Shown piece by piece: positions 1 through 10,439 of a stretch of DNA of 64,000 nucleotides. How positions within the stretch are numbered: position 1 is the stretch's first letter; every line of letters starts with the position of its first letter. Origin of the DNA: Eurosta solidaginis (taxonomy: Eukaryota; Arthropoda; Insecta; Diptera; Tephritidae); the NCBI RefSeq assembly GCF_040869045.1, contig NC_090320.1, forward strand, positions 252,340,978-252,404,977. The letters run 5' to 3'. Below the pieces are notes generated by a model. The model was not told where the DNA came from. It saw only the letters and a list, made by a program, of their open reading frames with translations, and made no database searches. The position numbers and the translations under genes are program-made.

Positions 1-1231
1 CGATAGTAACATTTTAAATCCGTTTCTACAAACCGTATTTCTCAGTGGAACAATGTTTTAAAAGCCATCAGTACAGATGTTGAGCATAATGGAAAAACGT
101 TTTAACTGCTGTCGCGTTTGGGACATGAAACGTTTTTCCACTGAAAAAAGTTTTAAAATGACCGCTTACTTGTAATTCGAAATTGAAATTCCTCAATTTT
201 TTTCATATAAGTTATTAATGTCATTGTTTTGGACAAGCCAACAATACAGGAACAAAAAACAATCACAAAGCCTCCAAAAAAAAATTTTTTTCTTTTTGTC
301 ATTTACAACGTTATTCGCGGCTCCGCTTCAATTGTTAAAATCTACTTCAATAGAGGAATGCCTGTGCATGGCATACACTGCGTATGAGCGACATTATCGC
401 CCCACGGCATGAACAACGTCGTACAAGTAGTAACCTACTCATGCAGGCAATAACATACAAATGCACAATAAAGATAACTTAGACGTGCATAACAGTGGCA
501 AGAGAGTACAATAACAAAATGTATGCATTTATATATTTTCCAACACTTTTGACACATTGACAAATTGAAATTAATGTTAATCCTGCAATGAATAAAATAA
601 ATTTGAGTCACAAGAATGCACGTACAAACCTACAGACATAAAACAATAGCATCGTCTTTAACAGTATGCAGATGTATGCCTGCATGTATGTATGATATAC
701 TTACGTAATGAAGTGTGTATGTATGCAGTTTTTTCTCTTTAGTTTTACAGCATACAGCTGTGCTTTTGCAATCATGCATACATAAATTTGCCTGTCTTCT
801 AAATCGCTAAAATAATACGTAGGATTTGTAAATGTGTCTGTCAAGCGTTGGTAGGCAATTCGAGATTAAAGGCGCATCAAAAATGTGAACAGCATTACTG
901 TCAAAAGACTGAGTCAAATATAAATGACAGAGATAAACGTTTGAATAGTTGACTTGTGTTATTTTATTTCCCTAACATTTTTCACTAAAGTCATGTGCGA
1001 ATATCATAGATAATTTTTCATGTTAATCTTAAATATTTAGTAGTCAAGTTGGAATTTGCTTAGGAATTTTGAACTGTTGGGAAAATTTGTTTAGAAAATT
1101 AATGAATATTTAAAAAAAAGGACGTGTGGCACTCGGGGACTGCCGCGGTAAAGCTATTGCCTATTATCAACTTATGCAATTATAATATTTATGCAACATT
1201 TTGTGCTCTTTGATATTAATTCAAGTTTTGT
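1..1231. other. AT-rich intergenic or intronic DNA, no gene seen
   Basis: Short ORFs only, none with a recognisable domain or codon pattern. A motif of the form TTTTCCACTGAAAAAAG recurs in loosely inverted or direct form in the first 170 bases and may be the edge of an old element cut by the window start. I see no promoter, RNA gene or exon that I can defend. Confidence 0.6.
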
Positions 1232-1740
1232 CTTAAACTTTAACTTTAACTTTATTTTTAAATTTAATTTTAACTTTAACTTTCACTTTAACTTTAACTT
1301 TAACTTTAACTTTAACTTTAACTTTAACTTTAACTTTAACTTTAACTTTAACTTTAACTTTAACTTTAACTTTAACTTAACTTTAACTTTAACTTTAACT
1401 TTAACTTTAACTTAAACTTTAACTTTAATTTTAACTTTAACTTTAACTTTAACTTTAACTTTAACTTTAACTTTAACTTTAACTTTAACTTTAACTTTAA
1501 CTTTAACTTTAACTTTAACTTTAACTTTAACTTTAACTTTAACTTTAACTTTAACTTTAACTTTAACTTTAACTTTAACTTTAAACTTAACTTTAACTTT
1601 AACTTTAACTTTAACTTTAAACTTAACTTTAACTTTAACTTTAACTTTAACTTTAACTTTAACTTTAACTTTAACTTTAACTTTAACTTTAACTTTAACT
1701 TTAACTTTAACTTTAACTTTAACTTTAACTTTAACTTTAA
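1232..1740. repeat. (CTTTAA)n hexanucleotide array, left block
   Basis: About 500 bases of near-perfect CTTTAA units, with a few variants such as CTTAAA, TTTTAA and CTTTCA that are commonest at the outer (left) edge. Because six is a multiple of three, every frame reads as an open dipeptide repeat (NF, LT, KL, KV); these ORFs are compositional artefacts. The block ends abruptly where the retrotransposon begins and resumes in the same orientation after its poly(A), so the two blocks look like one array split by insertion. Confidence 0.95.
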
Positions 1741-1782
1741 CGTGCGGAGATAGCGGCTTGAAGCGGAGACCCAATAGAACAA

Positions 1783-3240
1783 ATGAGCAACAAAATAAAA
1801 ACAACAAAGGAAGATAAAAGTAGAGAAAGCGAGAAAGAAAGGGGCGATGAAGCGGTGTTCAAGAAGAGCACTAAAGTGCTGAGATCGCCGGTTTTAACAA
1901 CCCCCGCTAAAGCGACCTTGTCGGTAATGCCCACACAAGGCACCGAATCGGCGGAAAAGACAAAGGCAGCGAAAGCACAGCTGCGCAATAACCCCAGCCA
2001 GTCCACACCTGCTACTGCAAGGGAAAAAGCGTCGGTCAGCTCACCCAATGTCGTTGCACAGCGCGCTGTTGGGAAGGAGAAACGTGCGACTCCGCCAAGA
2101 GGCTCACTCTCATACACAAGCCTCGAAGGGAAGAGCCAAGACGAACTGCTGGAGTATGCGGTATCAGTGCTGCGCGAGATGCAGGAAACCGCTCTCAAGC
2201 AGAAGACCGTGTCCAAGGACATAAAAACCGGTATGGCTCTTCTCGAGGAAGCGTTAAGCTGCATGGGATCGTTAAGGGCCCAAAAGGTAGATGAGAGCAG
2301 AGAATCGGGCCGAAAAAGCAAGAGGGCACGAACGAGCTCAGATTCCCACTCGGACGACTTGGAAGCCAAAAAGAAACGAGATGAAAGAACAAATACGCTT
2401 TCACAAGGTGAGTCTTGGTCCAACGTAGCGCGCCGGAGGCTGAAACAGCGGGCCCAGCCAGCCAAGCAGGCAACCCCCGTCCAAGCTCCTAAAGCTCAAA
2501 AACGGGCGAGAAAGAGGAGACAAGCAGCAACTTTTGTGGTAAAACCTGTGGAAGGCAAAAGCTATGCCCAGGTACTAGGGGCCATACGCGGCCAGCTCCG
2601 CCCTAATGACACAGGTACGGTGGTACGGTCAGTACGAAAAACCAAATCTGGTAACGTACTGATTGAAACGGCGCGCTGCAGTGACCAGACGGCCTTCAGA
2701 GCAGCTATAGGTAGTGCAGTAGGAGAGGTCGGTGAAGCACAACAGCTCTCCAAGCGGATGAAGTTGGAAGTACTTGGCATGGACTGTCTCACAACTGAAA
2801 CAGAAATCCAAGACGCAATAAGGAGGGAGGTCGGAAAAGAAGAAATCACTAGACCTCTCCGGGTCTCTGTGTTCGCAGCAAACCAAAGAGAACAGAAAAT
2901 GGCGGTCGTCGAAGTGGACGAGAATATTGGCAACGCCCTACTCAAAAAAGGTAAAATTCCGATCGGATGGATACAGTGCCGAATCAGACAGCGAGCAGAA
3001 GTACAACGCTGCTTTAGGTGTCTCGGCTACGGACACCGGAAGGCAGAATGCAAGGGTCCAGACAGGAGTAACGCCTGCTGGAAGTGTGGGCAAAGCGGCC
3101 ACAAAGCTTCGGCCTGTACCGCAGCTCCAAAATGTTACCTGTGTAATACACAGAAGCTCGATCATGTCCCTGGATCTGGAGCATGCAGCATTTTCAGAGC
3201 GGCACTCGCTGTTGCAAAGGCCAAAGTCTCAATTCAATAG
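1783..3240 (+). CDS. ORF1 protein (gag-like, CCHC zinc knuckles) of R1-clade LINE
   Basis: 485 codons, uninterrupted. The first ~240 residues are low-complexity, rich in K, R, S, E and A, as expected of the disordered RNA-binding half of LINE ORF1. The C-terminal third holds three zinc knuckles: C410-C413-H418-C423 (CFRCLGYGHRKAEC), C432-C435-H440-C445 (CWKCGQSGHKASAC) and a third starting CYLC at 451. This protein would coat the element RNA in a ribonucleoprotein and help bring ORF2 to the target. The ATG at 1783 is the first one after the array. The C-terminus overlaps ORF2 by 58 bases in another frame. Length is close to R1 ORF1 proteins. Confidence in the family is high; the exact start is an inference. 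Confidence 0.9.
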   Translation: MSNKIKTTKEDKSRESEKERGDEAVFKKSTKVLRSPVLTTPAKATLSVMPTQGTESAEKTKAAKAQLRNNPSQSTPATAREKASVSSPNVVAQRAVGKEKRATPPRGSLSYTSLEGKSQDELLEYAVSVLREMQETALKQKTVSKDIKTGMALLEEALSCMGSLRAQKVDESRESGRKSKRARTSSDSHSDDLEAKKKRDERTNTLSQGESWSNVARRRLKQRAQPAKQATPVQAPKAQKRARKRRQAATFVVKPVEGKSYAQVLGAIRGQLRPNDTGTVVRSVRKTKSGNVLIETARCSDQTAFRAAIGSAVGEVGEAQQLSKRMKLEVLGMDCLTTETEIQDAIRREVGKEEITRPLRVSVFAANQREQKMAVVEVDENIGNALLKKGKIPIGWIQCRIRQRAEVQRCFRCLGYGHRKAECKGPDRSNACWKCGQSGHKASACTAAPKCYLCNTQKLDHVPGSGACSIFRAALAVAKAKVSIQ

Positions 3241-6200
3241 TGATTAGTTTTATCCAAGGCAACCTAAACCGGAGCAGACTTGCTGATGAGCTACTACAAC
3301 AGTTGGTCTTAGACCATAAAGCTAACAGCGTTATCATCAGCGAACCCTATAGAGCCCGAAATGATTGGCATATAGACAACACCGGCACCGCCGCAATCTG
3401 GATGACAGATGCAAACGCCAATATTGTGAACCGTGTTGCCGGACAAGGCTACGTCCGCCTAACTACGAATAATACCACAATAGTAAGCTGCTACTTGTCC
3501 CCGAATGATCCCATTCAAACGTTCAGGGAGAAGCTTGAACTTATTGAAGACGACCTGAGGGACTTAACTAGTAACCTGGTTGTGGCGGGAGACTTTAACG
3601 CAAGAGCCGTCGAATGGGGAATGCCGCAGACTAACACCCGTGGAAGGTTAGTCCTTGAGATGGCAGCCAGGCTCGGTTTGAACGTGCTTAACACTGGTAC
3701 GACCCCTACATACCGACGGCCAGGCTTTGGATACTCGATCCCCGATGTAACACTAGTGTCAGAAAGCCTGCTCCTGACCGCTGCTGGATGGAGAGTCATA
3801 GAGGATCTGACTGGCAGCGATCACAACTACATCACTTTCCACCTAAACGATCCCGGTCAGAGGCAGATTCCGAACGGGCCACGCAGAACAAAAGCATGGG
3901 ACGCATCCAAGGTCGACTCTGCCACGTTCTCCGCATCAGTACTGGGGGATGCCCGACGGATAATCAACAACTCCAGTCCGACGGAAGAGACGGTTGAAAA
4001 GACAATGAGCTGTCTTCGCCACGCTTGCAACCTCTCTATGCCACGGAGGGGAGTGTGGAGGGGTAAAAAGCAGGTATACTGGTGGAATAGCGAAATCGCG
4101 GAGCTGCGGAAAATATGCCACAGGATGCGAAGGCTAGCAACTCGCGCGCGCGGCAGGCCTGAGGCTCTAGAAAAGTCGGAAGCGTACAAAGGAGCGAAGA
4201 AAGCTCTTAGTGCTGCCATTAAGCAAAGCAAGCTTAAGTGCTGGAAAGCGCTTTGCGAGGAAGTGGATCGAGACCCATGGGGGCAGGGATATAAGATAGT
4301 AATGAAGAAGTTCCGTCCGCCAAACCAGCTGATGGACGAGAACCAAATAAGGAACATTGTGGATGGCCTGTTTCCCACCCAACTGCCTAGGGAGGGCGGG
4401 TACGTTACCCATGAAGATCGCAACGTGGAACCATTCCAAGAAGAAGAGCTTAAAACTGCCGTGCGAACTATGAAACCTAGGAAAGCATCTGGGCCCGACG
4501 GAATACCCGCGGAGGCAATTAGACTAGCTGCAAACGACTGCCCAGAACTTATGTTGCACATGTACAACAAATGTCTCGAAGAAAGAATTTTCCCCACCAT
4601 ATGGAAGACAGCACGACTGGTTCTCATTCCAAAAGGGAAAGGAGATCCCAACTCTCCATCATCCTACCGTCCCCTATGTATGTTGGACACAGCAGGGAAA
4701 TTGATGGAGAGTCTCCTGAAGCAACGCCTCACCAGAGCGTTACAGGACGCCGGAGGACTGTCGCCCAGACAGCATGGTTTTCGGAGGGGGCACTCTACAA
4801 TAGATGCCATAGCAGAAGTTATAGACGCAGTCAAGAAAGCCGAGACAGCGTGCCACAGAGCAAGACCTATAGTGTTGCTGGTCACGCTGGACGTCAAAAA
4901 CGCTTTTAACTCAGCTAGGTGGGAGGACATGCTTGAGGCACTAGAAAGCACTTTCAAAGTACCGCAATATTTGTTAGGAATTTTAAGGGACTACCTAAGA
5001 GAGAGGTATCTAATATATGAAAGTACTCACGGTCAAAAAAGGGTAAAAATAACAGGTGGAGCAGCCCAGGGTTCGGTACTAGGTCCCGATCTCTGGAATA
5101 TAACTTACGACAGTCTTCTTCGATTAGACATGCCAGAAAGCACCTTCCTCGTTGCATTTGCAGACGACGTGGCAGCTGTGATAACAGCACCAAGCTGCGA
5201 GCTGGCACAGCTAAAATTAAACCAGGTCATGCGTAATGTAAATAGGTGGATGGCTGAGCACGGTCTCCAGTTAGCAACAGCCAAAACGGAGATCGTCATC
5301 CTCACAAAGAGACGTATTCCCACTACCAGGAACATGATGGTTGGGGACCAGCCAATAGAAACACTCGCTTCAACGAAATATCTGGGAGTGAGGTTAGACA
5401 GCAAACTCAACTTCTCGGATCACATACGAGGGACCTGCGAAAGAGCTGCGCGCATAATAGCGCAGTTGAGTAGATTAATGGCAAACACAGGTGGCCCAAA
5501 GCCATGCACAAGGAAGTTGCTTGCATCAGCCTCGGATTCTATACTCTTATATGGTGCAGAAATCTGGGCGGACGCAATGAAATACCGGAAGAACCGAGTC
5601 GCCCTCACCTCGGTCCAACGCAGAGGGGCGCTGCGAATATCTTCGGCTTACCGCACGGTATCAGCTGAAGCTGTCCTGGTCGTTGCGGGAACCATACCGA
5701 TATATCTTCTCGTTGAGGAAAGAAAAACAATATATGACAACGGATCGCAAGCAAGTAGAGCTGCTGTTGCCATGCAGGCGCGAGAAGAATCGATCCGACG
5801 TTGGCAAGACCAGTGGAGCAACAGCATCGTAGGAAAGTGGACTAGGGAACTAATCCCTGAACTTGATCCATGGTTGAAGCGACCGCACGGAGAGGTAGAC
5901 TTTTACCTGACCCAGTTTCTAACGGGACATGGTTACTTCCGCAAATACCTACACAGAATGGGTAAGGTTGATAGCCCGAGCTGTCTGTACTGTGGGGAAA
6001 TAGACGATGTACGCCACACCTTCTTCGAATGCAGGCACTTCTCCCATCAGCGAAGGAGGGTAGAAGAGGTACTTGGCGACCTATCCCCGGGCAGTGTCAT
6101 TAATAACATGACCTGTCGAAGAGACAGATGGGATACGGTCAGCACATATGTGAGGCATATACTTACCAGTAAACGAGAAGACGGATGCCTAGCCCATTAG
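3183..6200 (+). CDS. ORF2 polyprotein: endonuclease and reverse transcriptase of R1-clade LINE
   Basis: 1005 codons without interruption. The N-terminal APE-like endonuclease shows QGNLNR (25-30), catalytic E54 in SEPY, GDFN (136-139), D188 and SDH (212-214). The reverse transcriptase has the palm sequence RPLCMLDTAGK, the HGFRRGHST motif, AAQGSVLGP and the catalytic FADD (659-662). A C-terminal CCHC motif follows (C934, C937, H945, C950). There is no RNase H. The protein would nick the target and prime cDNA synthesis there. The frame is -1 relative to ORF1 with a 58-base overlap, so ORF2 is made by frameshifting or by termination-reinitiation; the ATG at 3183 lies inside the overlap and the true start may differ. 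All catalytic residues I can name are present, so it may be active. Confidence 0.93.
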   Translation: MQHFQSGTRCCKGQSLNSIVISFIQGNLNRSRLADELLQQLVLDHKANSVIISEPYRARNDWHIDNTGTAAIWMTDANANIVNRVAGQGYVRLTTNNTTIVSCYLSPNDPIQTFREKLELIEDDLRDLTSNLVVAGDFNARAVEWGMPQTNTRGRLVLEMAARLGLNVLNTGTTPTYRRPGFGYSIPDVTLVSESLLLTAAGWRVIEDLTGSDHNYITFHLNDPGQRQIPNGPRRTKAWDASKVDSATFSASVLGDARRIINNSSPTEETVEKTMSCLRHACNLSMPRRGVWRGKKQVYWWNSEIAELRKICHRMRRLATRARGRPEALEKSEAYKGAKKALSAAIKQSKLKCWKALCEEVDRDPWGQGYKIVMKKFRPPNQLMDENQIRNIVDGLFPTQLPREGGYVTHEDRNVEPFQEEELKTAVRTMKPRKASGPDGIPAEAIRLAANDCPELMLHMYNKCLEERIFPTIWKTARLVLIPKGKGDPNSPSSYRPLCMLDTAGKLMESLLKQRLTRALQDAGGLSPRQHGFRRGHSTIDAIAEVIDAVKKAETACHRARPIVLLVTLDVKNAFNSARWEDMLEALESTFKVPQYLLGILRDYLRERYLIYESTHGQKRVKITGGAAQGSVLGPDLWNITYDSLLRLDMPESTFLVAFADDVAAVITAPSCELAQLKLNQVMRNVNRWMAEHGLQLATAKTEIVILTKRRIPTTRNMMVGDQPIETLASTKYLGVRLDSKLNFSDHIRGTCERAARIIAQLSRLMANTGGPKPCTRKLLASASDSILLYGAEIWADAMKYRKNRVALTSVQRRGALRISSAYRTVSAEAVLVVAGTIPIYLLVEERKTIYDNGSQASRAAVAMQAREESIRRWQDQWSNSIVGKWTRELIPELDPWLKRPHGEVDFYLTQFLTGHGYFRKYLHRMGKVDSPSCLYCGEIDDVRHTFFECRHFSHQRRRVEEVLGDLSPGSVINNMTCRRDRWDTVSTYVRHILTSKREDGCLAH

Positions 6201-6438
6201 CGTGAGAGTAGCCATAGAGCTCACGTAGCGCGCACCCGTACCCGAAGTAATGCTAAACGCGGTCCCAGGTACGGGGATTTGCGCGGGCCGTGGGAGGTTA
6301 GGTTTTAGTGGGTAGGCCTTCATGGAAGAAGGGAGTCCTACACTCGGAGAGTCTCGCAGTGAGGCTTAAATATCCCGGTCAGTGCATAAAGCATTTCCTC
6401 CTTCCACGAAACACAAAAAAAAAAAAAAAAAAAAAAAA
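6201..6438 (+). other. 3' UTR and poly(A) tail of the R1-clade LINE
   Basis: Non-coding sequence after the ORF2 stop, ending in an uninterrupted run of 24 A (6415-6438) directly joined to CTTTAA repeats. No AATAAA lies just upstream of the run, so it is either the retrotransposed tail of the element RNA or an A-rich 3' end carried in the element itself. Confidence 0.8.
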
Positions 6439-6587
6439 CTTTAACTCTAACTTTAACTTTAACTTTAACTTTATCTTTAACTTTAACTTTAACTTTAACT
6501 TTAACTTTAACTTTAACTTTAACTTTAACTTTAGCTTTAACTTTAACTTTAACTTTAACTTTAACTTTAACTTTAATTTTAACTTTA
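6439..6587. repeat. (CTTTAA)n hexanucleotide array, right block
   Basis: About 150 bases of CTTTAA in the same orientation and on the same strand as the left block, with scattered single-base variants (CTCTAA, TTATCTTTAA, TTAGCTTTAA). It stops at 6587 and gives way to unrelated AT-rich sequence. It is the other side of the retrotransposon insertion. Confidence 0.95.
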
Positions 6588-6794
6588 TGATAGAGATCCA
6601 ATTTTATGTATTTGGCCTGTTGCTAACACCGAACCTTTTTCGAACTTTTTCGAACCTTTTTTGACAAATATCCGTTACGGTTTTTTTTGATTTAGTCGCC
6701 AAGCTCGCGATAAAATCTATGCGATAGCTTAAAAATGTTAAGTATGATATCTAAACAGAAAATGTACCTATTTACATTTCAGTCGTTTATTATA

Positions 6795-7135
6795 TTAACC
6801 GTCCTGTGCATAGATGGGTACCCGGGTACCTTTTGCATATTCAAAAGCCATTTTTAAATAATCTACAAATAGAAACAAGTTAAAATTTTGTGGCATCTTA
6901 TGGGAATAAGTTTTCTACAAAAAGGAGAGACATTTTTTTCAAATATACTTTCATAAAAACGGTTTTTTAATAAATTATTTATTTTTTTTTACTAAAATTA
7001 GTTTTTTATTACTAGTTCTCATGGCTGGTATACCCAGGTACCACTAGTAGTTCTCACGTATGAACTGCCTTGTGGTACCCGTGTAACCAGCCATGCGAAC
7101 TAAGAAGAAAAATTATTCATGAACAGGACGGTTAA
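6795..7135. mobile_element. piggyBac-like MITE, copy 1 (TTAA target)
   Basis: A 333-base non-autonomous element flanked by TTAA on both sides (6795-6798 and 7132-7135). The terminal inverted repeats read CCGTCCTGTGCAT and, at the other end, its near-complement ATGAACAGGACGG. An inner hairpin at about 7014-7101 pairs CATGGCTGGTATACC with a near-complementary arm. TTAA duplication with CC-starting termini is the hallmark of piggyBac-type elements. No transposase is encoded. A second copy of the same family lies at 31.26-33.0 kb. Confidence 0.8.
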
Positions 7136-10100
7136 ACAATACTTTCAGAGTTTAAAAGTTATTATGAAATTCTTTTCAGAAAATTTTACTATTGAACTTT
7201 TAGACCCTTAACCGCTAAGGAATTTTACCCATTTCGTAGCAAATCATGCCAGCTATCCCTGTTTCGCGTTAACAGATGTGAATTGGTAGCATAAAGGGAG
7301 GTCAAATCTTCATCCATCTGTCCCTTTCAACTTACTGCAGGTCGCTCCTTTCTGTGCTTTTAAATGGCGATGTCGACTTCGATTCTGTATAGAAATTCAA
7401 AAGCCTTCTCATCTCCTTTCGGCACTGTCTGAAGCATTAGAGCTGGGTCAATGCATTTCCATTCTAAGCAATTATCTCGGTAATTGGAAAAAGTATAGCA
7501 GAGGACTTTATTACATTTTAATTCCTCGAAAAAAAGTACCAAAATAAACCTCGTTTCTTTGAGGCTCAAAAACAATGCATTTTTGGTTTGTAATTGGAAA
7601 AAGTAGCACTCTGCCGAAATTTTGTTTCTGTCCCAGTACTTTCGAAAAGCACTACAAATGTAATTGAGAGTTGTTTCAGTCACAAATTAAATAAAAAAGG
7701 ACAAAAGATGTACGCTATCTGAAACGGCAGGGATATAGTTTCGACGGTCAGAAAAGCCTAAAATTTTTACCCGCTTTGAAAAAATAGGAGTAGAAAAATA
7801 AATACCTTGCAACGAAAGCTATTCCAGAAACTGCTTTATTCAATGCAGTAGAGCCACCTAAAAACAATGTAAAATGGAATACAAAGGACCAGTGCGAGTT
7901 TAAATTACTTTTAGGATTGAACAAAAATAAAAAAAATCAATTTGGCCACTATAGCTGTGATGAGCAGTAAAATTCAAAAGATGCGGCCAAAGTGAACTGA
8001 CCTCAAATTCACCGGCAGTTAAAACTTTCCTGGAAAAACCGGACATAAAAGAAACACGTGTTATTCGTATATAGTACGTATATACGTCAGTTATTTAGTT
8101 GAACTTTTCTGCCTTCTCCGGAACTCAAATGGGTTTCGATTGCCATGAAAAGTTTTGCAGTCATATTTGGAAATGATCTTTATACTCAGAAATATGTTTC
8201 CATCCGCTAAAAATTCATTGAAATATTCAGCTGCTTTGTTGATTTGTCGTTGAGAGCCGGAAGTAAAACATATGCCCTTCTAACATATAATAACAAACTT
8301 AATCCGAAGATCGCCAAAAACTCTTGATAGTTGAATTCATGATGTATTACTGATGTTACTAAGTTATTATTTACCAAAATATATTAGGAAATAGACTAGC
8401 CCAGCGACATTCGGCCTAGTATCAGAAGATGCTGATCCAAAGCGAGCTGGATTCATATATTCTAAATAACAATCCTTATGTGTAACATTCCTCTCATCTT
8501 AGTGGTCTGCTTTTTAAGGCAAAATAACAGGAATTGGTTACAATATTGTGTATATTTAGAATACCGTTATTTGAGCAAAGTGTTTTCATAATTAAGGTAT
8601 AATACGACAATTTTGGTGTTCTTTCAGGCATGAGAAAAACAGTATTCGAAAATTTTCAGTAGCACTGTACAGGGGAAGATCTTTGGTTAAATATGAATGC
8701 AAATAATTTGTTTTAATAAAGACCTGTTTCATTTTTTTTGGGAACAAATAAAAAATATATAATGGAAACATCAAAAATTTGGACGTATTAGTTTAACACG
8801 GCCTTACTTATTGATGCCAATACCAGCGATACCCAAATGATGCATCTCCGCAATTAAATCCAGTAAATGTCTATCCATTCTAAAATTGGCATATTTGGCT
8901 CCTCAAAAATACAAAAAGCAACACTTTTTCGTGGAAAACATTGGCGAACAAATTTTCAAATAGCCGAATGATAGAACAAAGAAGAATTTATAGCAGTACA
9001 ATTGACGGCTTATTTCGCTTGGTTAATCCACCATGAGTCACAATACAAGAAATGGCAAAAGTATTTTGAAATTGCCCATCCTTTTCCTCAAAGGTATTCT
9101 GAAAATAATCGAGAAACTAAAAGTTGAGGTTTTGTGTAAAAACTTATTCCGGTTGATGTGAGTGACTTTTCGGGTAACATTTTTTATAATTTTATCAGGT
9201 TTTTCTTGTGAGTGGTTACTGAAGGCAATGGGGAACACCAAGCCATATAAAATTTTTTCATTTACCCAGCTAAGTAAGGGCCTGGACTATTCCCCTCCAA
9301 AACATCAGTAACTGAAACGCTGTTGTATTGTGAAGTTTTTATTTTTGGCACTGCTCCGGCTCTAATCATAAATTGAGCATAAAACAGAGCCGTTGTATAA
9401 AAATGTGAAAGCGTTATAAGGGAACAAATAGCAGAATAAAAGCTACGACCCATATGCTATTTGTGCCGGAGAGCGGGCTATAAAAACTGTGTTGACGAAT
9501 GATCCGTTGGGCTTTCGTGGTCATTTCGAAATCATTGCGCTACTGTTCAATAATTTTGAGCTTTGAGAAGATTTTTAGATCATTTTTGGTAATTTTTCGG
9601 GCTTATCTCGGAATCATTAAGGGCTCACTATGGGGTATAATTAATTATTTCGGGATCAGTTTGTGCCCAAATAGAGATGTTCTTCGGAACAACATGAAGT
9701 TTTCCCACAGTGCACGTCAACACCACCATAACTGACATGGTGGGAATGCACCCATTTTTTATTTTTTTTGAATGACAGCAAATAATTCGGCTTACTCCAT
9801 CCACCTTTTTTGCTCCTTTTAGCAGCGTCGCTTCGTTGTTTGAAGCTTCATTTGGTTTCAAAAGGCTTGGAAGGTTCTTCCCAATTCCCGCGGAGCTGGT
9901 GGTGATGCTCATCATTATTTGGTAAAACCTTATTAGCTCTGTAATTATTTGGTATTAGCTCATTTTTGTATTGTCAAAAGACTTGGAAGTCGACAAAAAG
10001 TTTTTGGTTCTTTAAAGGATTTAGATATGGCACATTCTGGTAACAAGCACCATAGAGGTATAAGCCCGGCTATCTCGTGCAAAAAATTTGTGTATTGGAT

Positions 10101-10140
10101 AGATTTATCTTACTTAGTTGATACCGTACACTAACTAAAG
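7136..10140. other. 3 kb without a supported gene
   Basis: AT-rich DNA with scattered short ORFs. The longest is a 107-codon minus-strand ORF at 7360-7683 that is not low-complexity, but I recognise no domain and no splice context. No repeat structure, RNA gene or transposon terminus is obvious here. Confidence 0.5.
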
Positions 10141-10420
10141 TGTCACATGTCCTCTGTGCTTGGATTAATGACTTTGATTGATACTCTCATTACTGGGAAT
10201 ATAAGCGATTTGGTGGGCCTTTGTCTTGGGTATTCCATCGAGTGTTGCATTAGCTGTTTTGTTTCCCTAGTGTGTTCTTTCTGAGTCCAAAGAAGATCAA
10301 ATTAATGACTTTAACTGATACTCCTGTTGCTGGGAGTATAAGCTATTTGGTCGGCTTCTGCCTTAGGTATTCCAATCAGTTTCTTCTGAACTGCTTTGTT
10401 TCCCTAGTGTGTTATTTGGC
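10141..10420. repeat. Diverged tandem duplication, period about 137 bp
   Basis: Two diverged copies of a unit containing GTTTCCCTAGTGTGTT (10261 and 10398) preceded by TTAATGACTTT and TGATACTC blocks. It lies directly 3' of the minus-strand LINE relic next to it, so it may be a duplicated part of that element's tail region. Confidence 0.55.
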
Positions 10421-10439
10421 TGGATAGTTTGCCTGTTTA

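Larger units (their letters stand above)
1741..6438 (+). mobile_element. R1-clade non-LTR retrotransposon inserted in the (CTTTAA)n array
   Basis: A LINE of about 4.7 kb bounded on both sides by the CTTTAA repeat. It has a 42-base 5' leader, ORF1 (gag-like with three zinc knuckles), an overlapping ORF2 (apurinic-type endonuclease, reverse transcriptase, C-terminal CCHC), a roughly 210-base 3' UTR and a 24-base poly(A). There is no RNase H domain. That architecture and the ORF1 zinc-knuckle layout match the R1 clade (R1, TRAS, SART, Waldo, Mino), whose members commonly insert at fixed rDNA, telomeric or microsatellite targets. No stop or frameshift is seen in either ORF, so the copy looks young. 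A target duplication cannot be read because target and flank are the same repeat. The short leader could mean slight 5' truncation. Confidence 0.9.

Noticed and set aside
1191..1807. Long dipeptide-repeat ORFs (KL, KV, NF) on both strands
   Set aside because: Produced by the CTTTAA hexamer, which is open in every frame; no protein signal.
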